From positions 51,570,760-51,634,759 of the forward strand of contig CP136069.1 in assembly GCA_032622095.1 (NCBI GenBank): DNA of 64,000 nt, in the 5' to 3' direction. Both the position numbers and the translations under genes were made by a program. Shown here one piece after another: positions 60,425-64,000 of this stretch. This DNA comes from Siphonodentalium dalli (Eukaryota; Mollusca; Scaphopoda; Gadilida; Siphonodentaliidae). The notes under the pieces were generated by a model. The model was not told where the DNA came from. It did no database searches and saw nothing but the letters and a program-made list of their open reading frames with translations. Within the stretch, counting starts at the first letter, position 1. Each line of letters starts with the position of its first letter.

Positions 60425-60443
60425 TGGTTGCAGCGGTGGGATT
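60425..60443 (+). other. Primer-binding site, tRNA-Leu type
   Basis: TGGTTGCAGCGGTGGGATT is complementary to the 3' end of an animal tRNA-Leu(UAG) (…AATCCCACCGCTGCCACCA) at 18 of 19 positions; the tRNA end is recalled from the human gene. It sits exactly where an LTR retrotransposon's PBS should be. Confidence 0.6.
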
Positions 60444-60629
60444 GAGAAATTCGAGTATATGAAGTCAAATGGAATTTCAAGAAACGTTTTAAATTGTGTT
60501 GTTTGTAATTTTGTTATGGAGGTAGTATAAAACTGCTTCTGACACACACAGCCCTATTTTATACTCTCATAATTTGTGCAATGCTTAGAATCTGAAATAT
60601 GGCTTTAAATTTGACAGGTTGTGATAATC

Positions 60630-61256
60630 ATGGTGCCTGGAGTTGGAAGATGTTTCTTTGCTGCCGATTCTCGTGCAAATAAATTTGACAAATATCCACA
60701 GCCGAAAGATATAAATATTGAGCTGTTGAAAGATGAGACAGTTGTAATATTATCATCTTGGGAGAAATCATCCGATACACAGGTTATTGTCAAAATAGCG
60801 GCCGGCATCAATGACTTCTTGGATAAAAGAGGACAGTTCATTCGCCCTATAAATGATAATTCCGCTGAAACAGTTTTCAATCGGTTGGTAGAATTTGAAT
60901 CGGCTATAAAGAAAATATTTCCAACTGCGTTAGTTGGGTTTGTGAACATTCCAACTTGCTGTTTTGAGAAATATTATTCTACAAATAACATTGTCCTGTC
61001 TGAGTTTGGTTTGAAGTCATTCGACATTATTCGATACCAAAAAACAATTAACCAGAAAATTGTTGAGATCAATTCATTGATTAAATTACATAACTGCACC
61101 AAGCAGTCCTACACTGGGTGTTGGACCATATCATGGGATCAACAAATTATAAAGAGAGTCAAAAACAAGCGTTTGCGAAGTAAAAAGAGATATATGTACG
61201 GTAACCTTTATGATGGCCTGCATGCAGTATCTGGGGTGAAGAAGCAGTGGTTCTGA
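60630..61256 (+). pseudogene. SGNH-hydrolase-like ORF of transposon type
   Basis: The ATG at 60630 lies just after a CAG (60616-60618) that could be an acceptor; an open frame extends slightly upstream. In the 211-residue reading (numbering from 60621), GIND at 62-65 resembles SGNH block III (GxND). LYDGLHAVSGVKKQWF at 196-211 resembles block V with the Asp-x-x-His pair (DGLH 198-201). No GDS block I Ser is clear. SGNH-like proteins of this style (late K-rich segment, LYDGLH...W end) are common in molluscan transposon proteins and in some Ngaro/DIRS-type elements, as I recall. No other domain is attached. It is a partial transposon protein, not a secreted enzyme. Confidence 0.5.
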
Positions 61257-61475
61257 AACCAAAACAGGACATTGTTTTGTCTATAACATGGTTTATTCTA
61301 TATAATGGTCACAATTCATGGTAAAGTCATATTATTCAAGATGTCAGCCGAAATAAGTGTTGTCTCGTTCGCGGTCAGTTCTGTTCTGTCATTCTCTGTA
61401 GCTGGGAGTGACGTCACATCCTCGGGTGCACTCGAACCGGATTACCGGTACTCTTCGGGACCTAATACCGCTACA
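61257..61475. repeat. ~218-bp direct repeat, copy 1 (LTR-like or split repeat)
   Basis: Begins AACCAAAACAGGACATTG immediately after the SGNH stop and ends ACCGCTACA. It contains the CRE-type palindrome TGACGTCA at 61409-61416. The last ~95 bases are nearly identical to copy 2; the first ~120 are more diverged. Confidence 0.75.
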
Positions 61476-61969
61476 TTCCCCCAAGCTTTGAAAAGAAGGT
61501 ACTGAGGGAGAGGGTTGAAGAATTCGTCAATCCATCGTCATTAGTCAGTCCAAGTTCCAACAAGACTTCTGTGACGTCATAGACCTTCGTGGGCTCAGTT
61601 GCAGATTCTTGTAGTCGACGCATTGGATCCTGAACATCGGATGACTGACGAACACTTGTAACTTGGTCGAGGAAGACACCGTCATATGGATGGCTGATGG
61701 AGTGGAATTTCGTATCATCCAGCTACCAATTTCTGTCATATCTGGTAATGTCTTCGCCATTGTATCGGTCAAATGATTGTCTGGCCAGCTTGTTTACACC
61801 GCCCAATGTCTTGCCTCCATTGGGTGACCAGTTAAGTTCTTGATCCGGAACGCGTGTCGTAGTTACAGTGAGTTCCTTCTGTCGAACCGTATATAGGTGG
61901 TCTGCACTATGTATAATCTGGCCATGGTGAATAGCTGCTGACATTCACTTCTTGGTCAACTCGACCGAT
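61476..61969 (-). other. Segment between the direct repeats, minus-strand frames of unknown origin
   Basis: Two short minus-strand frames (61723-61944 and 61545-61772) partly abut and have an ordinary composition (for example SPNGGKTLGGVNKLARQ), but I recognise no domain. They could be a decayed transposon protein on the minus strand. Confidence 0.35.
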
Positions 61970-62187
61970 AACCAAAACAGACATTGTATTCAGGTTTAGA
62001 CATAGTTTATTCTATGCATTAAGATGTCACATGATATTAAAGGTAATTTCAACATGTCAGCCAAATAGGTCTTTCTTGCTCGGTGTCCAGTTCTGTTCTG
62101 TCATTCTCGGTAGCTGGGAGTGACGTCACATCCTCGGGTGCACTCGAACCGGATAACCGGTACTCTTCGGGACCTAATACCGCTACA
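61970..62187. repeat. ~218-bp direct repeat, copy 2
   Basis: Ends GGGACCTAATACCGCTACA as copy 1 does; TGACGTCA at 62121-62128. Read on the minus strand both copies begin TGTAGCGG and contain AATAAA, as an LTR would. Read on the plus strand they end in CA and are followed by a gag-like start. Orientation is therefore unresolved. Confidence 0.75.
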
Positions 62188-62382
62188 GTTCAATGTTTTG
62201 ATTCAGGCATTTAGGGCCGAAGTGAATTTGTTTGCAAAATTTTCAGGATTTGGATGTAGTTATATTGGCCAATATATTATTAACCTTTTTGAGTCAGACA
62301 TTGAGTGCTTATCAAGTTCTGATTCGGATTCAGAGTCAGATCGTAGTTATGACTTTATTTGTTTCAAGAGACATAAATAAAT

Positions 62383-62475
62383 ATGGCATCATTTGTTGCA
62401 CCTCCTCCTGATAAATTTCTTGGGCGACAGGGTGATGACTTTGAAGGGTGGTTGGAACGGTTTGAATACTGGTAG
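62383..62475 (+). pseudogene. N-terminus of a gypsy-type gag (30 codons)
   Basis: The ATG at 62383 opens MASFVAPPPDKFLG...DFEGWLERFEYW. PPP-x-KF with a later W-x2-RFE(Y) pattern is the standard start of Ty3/gypsy-type Gag proteins in animals. It stops at TAG (62473-62475), and what follows is the ATGGCNNCC repeat, so the rest of gag-pol is missing. Confidence 0.55.
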
Positions 62476-62489
62476 TGTGGCCGTGGTAC

Positions 62490-63520
62490 GCAAAAAAAAG
62501 GGTTGACCCAGAAGAAATTGGTAAAGAAGCGATCTCGGTGTCATTCAAAGCGGGAGAATCTCTGCTACAACAAATCCAAATCCGCTAAAATCGGCTTTGG
62601 GCAAAATCCAGGATCCAAGATGGCGTCCAACATGGCTGCCTTTAGTCAAAAGAGATTATGACTGAGATTAATTCGACATAATGAGAACAAATGTTGCCAT
62701 ATTTATACAAATGTAATCATTTTTGCGAAGGTAAAGTATTATGCCACATATCTATAGAAAAATGGAACTCCTCGCCCCAGATGGCTGCCAAAATGGCGGC
62801 CTAAACTCGAAAATTTGAAATTGTTGCCTAATATATTAAAGATCAATTCATGTTGTTTGATAATGGTTCAGACTGGCGACATTGATTAGTCATATTCATG
62901 TTAATTCATCATTGGAGCAATGAAAGATACCATAAATGGGGTCCCAGACTCATCTACACCCTCAAAATTTTGATTTTACAGAACGCGGTATAAAATTCCA
63001 CAAAAATCGCCATTGGGATTCCAGTCGTATATCAACAAGAAATGGACAGAACTGTACAATGTAAGTTGGGCATACCATTATCTATAAATACTCCAATTCA
63101 ATCAAACCCAAATTGGCGCTTTGTCTTAAAATGGCTGCCAAAATGGCGGTCAAAATATGGAAAATGGCAGATATTTAGAATGGTCGTCAGAGGGTTAGAC
63201 CCAGAAGGAATTGGTAAAGAAACGGTTTTGTTGTCATTCGACGCGGGAGAATCTCGTGTATAACATATCCATAATCCGCTAAAATCCGCTTTGGGGAAAA
63301 TACAGAATTCAAGATGGCGTCCAACATGGTCGCCAATAATAATGAAAATGGCAAATATGTAGTTATTCACGAAAACCCATTCGACAAAACGCCAATTCGG
63401 CACAAATACACATCATTGATTGAAATCAATGTTTTTTGTGGGTATGAGTAGCCAATCACGATTCAAAATGCTGAGATGGCTACCAAAATGGCCACCGAAA
63501 ATTGTCGAAATTTAAGTTCT
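62490..63520. repeat. ATGGCNNCC-rich repeat, ~696-bp partial tandem duplication
   Basis: GAATTGGTAAAGAAACGGTT...GGCGTCCAACATGG-type sequence at about 62507-62640 recurs at 63203-63335 (696 bp apart, CAAGATGGCGTCCAACATGG at 62614 and 63312). The stretch between matches 55845-56125. The unit is tandem about 1.4 times here. Confidence 0.72.
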
Positions 63521-64000
63521 GCTCAGAGGAAAGCCGGAACAACACTTCGGTTATGAGCTAACGATGACAGACCTATTAAACATGTTGCCAATAATCTACT
63601 ACCACATTCAGTTCAGCCCGAAATGTTCCAACTAAGCAGTATCTACTGCAGGATCCAACACGATGTCCACTTATTACGAGGGACTATCTGGAAATTAATT
63701 AAAAATAAATTAAATTGCTACGAATCTGGATTATTTGAAAACACAGTGTCAATATTTCTACTTATAACGACTATTCGGAACATCAAATATATGGGCATCG
63801 GTGGTCTAGTCCGGAAGCATCAGGCTATAATGGGTTTTCCAGTGCTGGCGAAAGTGAAAAGGACAGGAGGGAAAAGCGAATAACCTGGGGTTTACTTAAT
63901 TGGTGGGCAAGTCGGTTATCGGAGCTGGGGAGTTTCAAGTAAAATTATTTTCTTCAATATCAAGAGGAAAAATGAAAATTCGCACGTACATTGTATACCC
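63521..64000. other. Right edge of window, no gene seen
   Basis: One 86-codon frame at 63623-63883 has no recognisable domain and is probably chance. Confidence 0.5.

Noticed and set aside
63623-63883. 86-codon + strand frame at the right end
   Set aside because: No domain, no splice context, typical of chance frames at this length.

Overview
The window looks like a non-coding, repeat-saturated stretch of an animal nuclear genome, most likely a mollusc or other lophotrochozoan (inference). The reasons are low gene density, several classes of eukaryotic retrotransposon and DNA transposon, split-exon architecture with GT-AG borders, and short-module dispersed repeats carrying motifs such as GGGCCATAACTC and CCAAGTTTCAT that I associate with molluscan genomes. 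There are no bacterial operons, no CRISPR array and no rRNA. I see no intact single-copy host gene. The best host-gene candidate is a broken SAM-domain gene at about 8.2-9.8 kb.

Layout. 1-2273: the 3' part of a decayed CR1/L2-group LINE. 4491-5128 and 15381-15843: two modular repeats sharing the same 17-base left end. 5962-7738: the N-terminal part of a Helitron/Helentron-type protein (C76/OTU-like cysteine protease plus a DUF6570-like region) with one frameshift. 8213-9790: two pieces resembling the two ends of a SAM-domain (SAMD3-like) protein, followed by a 209-bp inverted-repeat (MITE-like) element. 10.5-17.9 kb: minisatellites, a 12-mer array, and a 409-bp tandem duplication that carries a tRNA-like Pol III unit.

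17942-42951 is the dominant feature: 14.5 head-to-tail, nearly identical copies of a 1732-bp unit (25 kb). Its right edge falls two bases past a strong hairpin. Immediately to the right, 43154-46927 is a 3.77-kb DNA-transposon candidate with TA target duplication, imperfect terminal inverted repeats and subterminal arrays of a palindromic motif. Its insertion site can be reconstructed from the minisatellite it interrupts. 48.07-48.72 kb is a modular repeat bounded by two hairpins, and 49173-51582 is a 28-bp minisatellite of about 86 copies that creates a meaningless 843-codon open frame. 52738-53752 is a 1015-bp hAT-type element with perfect 18-bp inverted ends and a perfect 8-bp target duplication, containing one coding exon.

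54966-55182 is a 31-bp minisatellite. 55.6-56.7 and 62.5-63.5 kb hold copies of a repeat family rich in ATGGCNNCC motifs. 57060-60048 is a second LINE (I/Nimb-like, provisional) with few disabling mutations. 60183-62475 is a mosaic of LTR-element parts: a solo LTR with a tRNA-Leu-type primer site, an SGNH-hydrolase-like ORF, a pair of about 218-bp direct repeats with CRE palindromes, and a gag start. The genes here do not form a pathway; the window records successive transposon insertion and satellite amplification.
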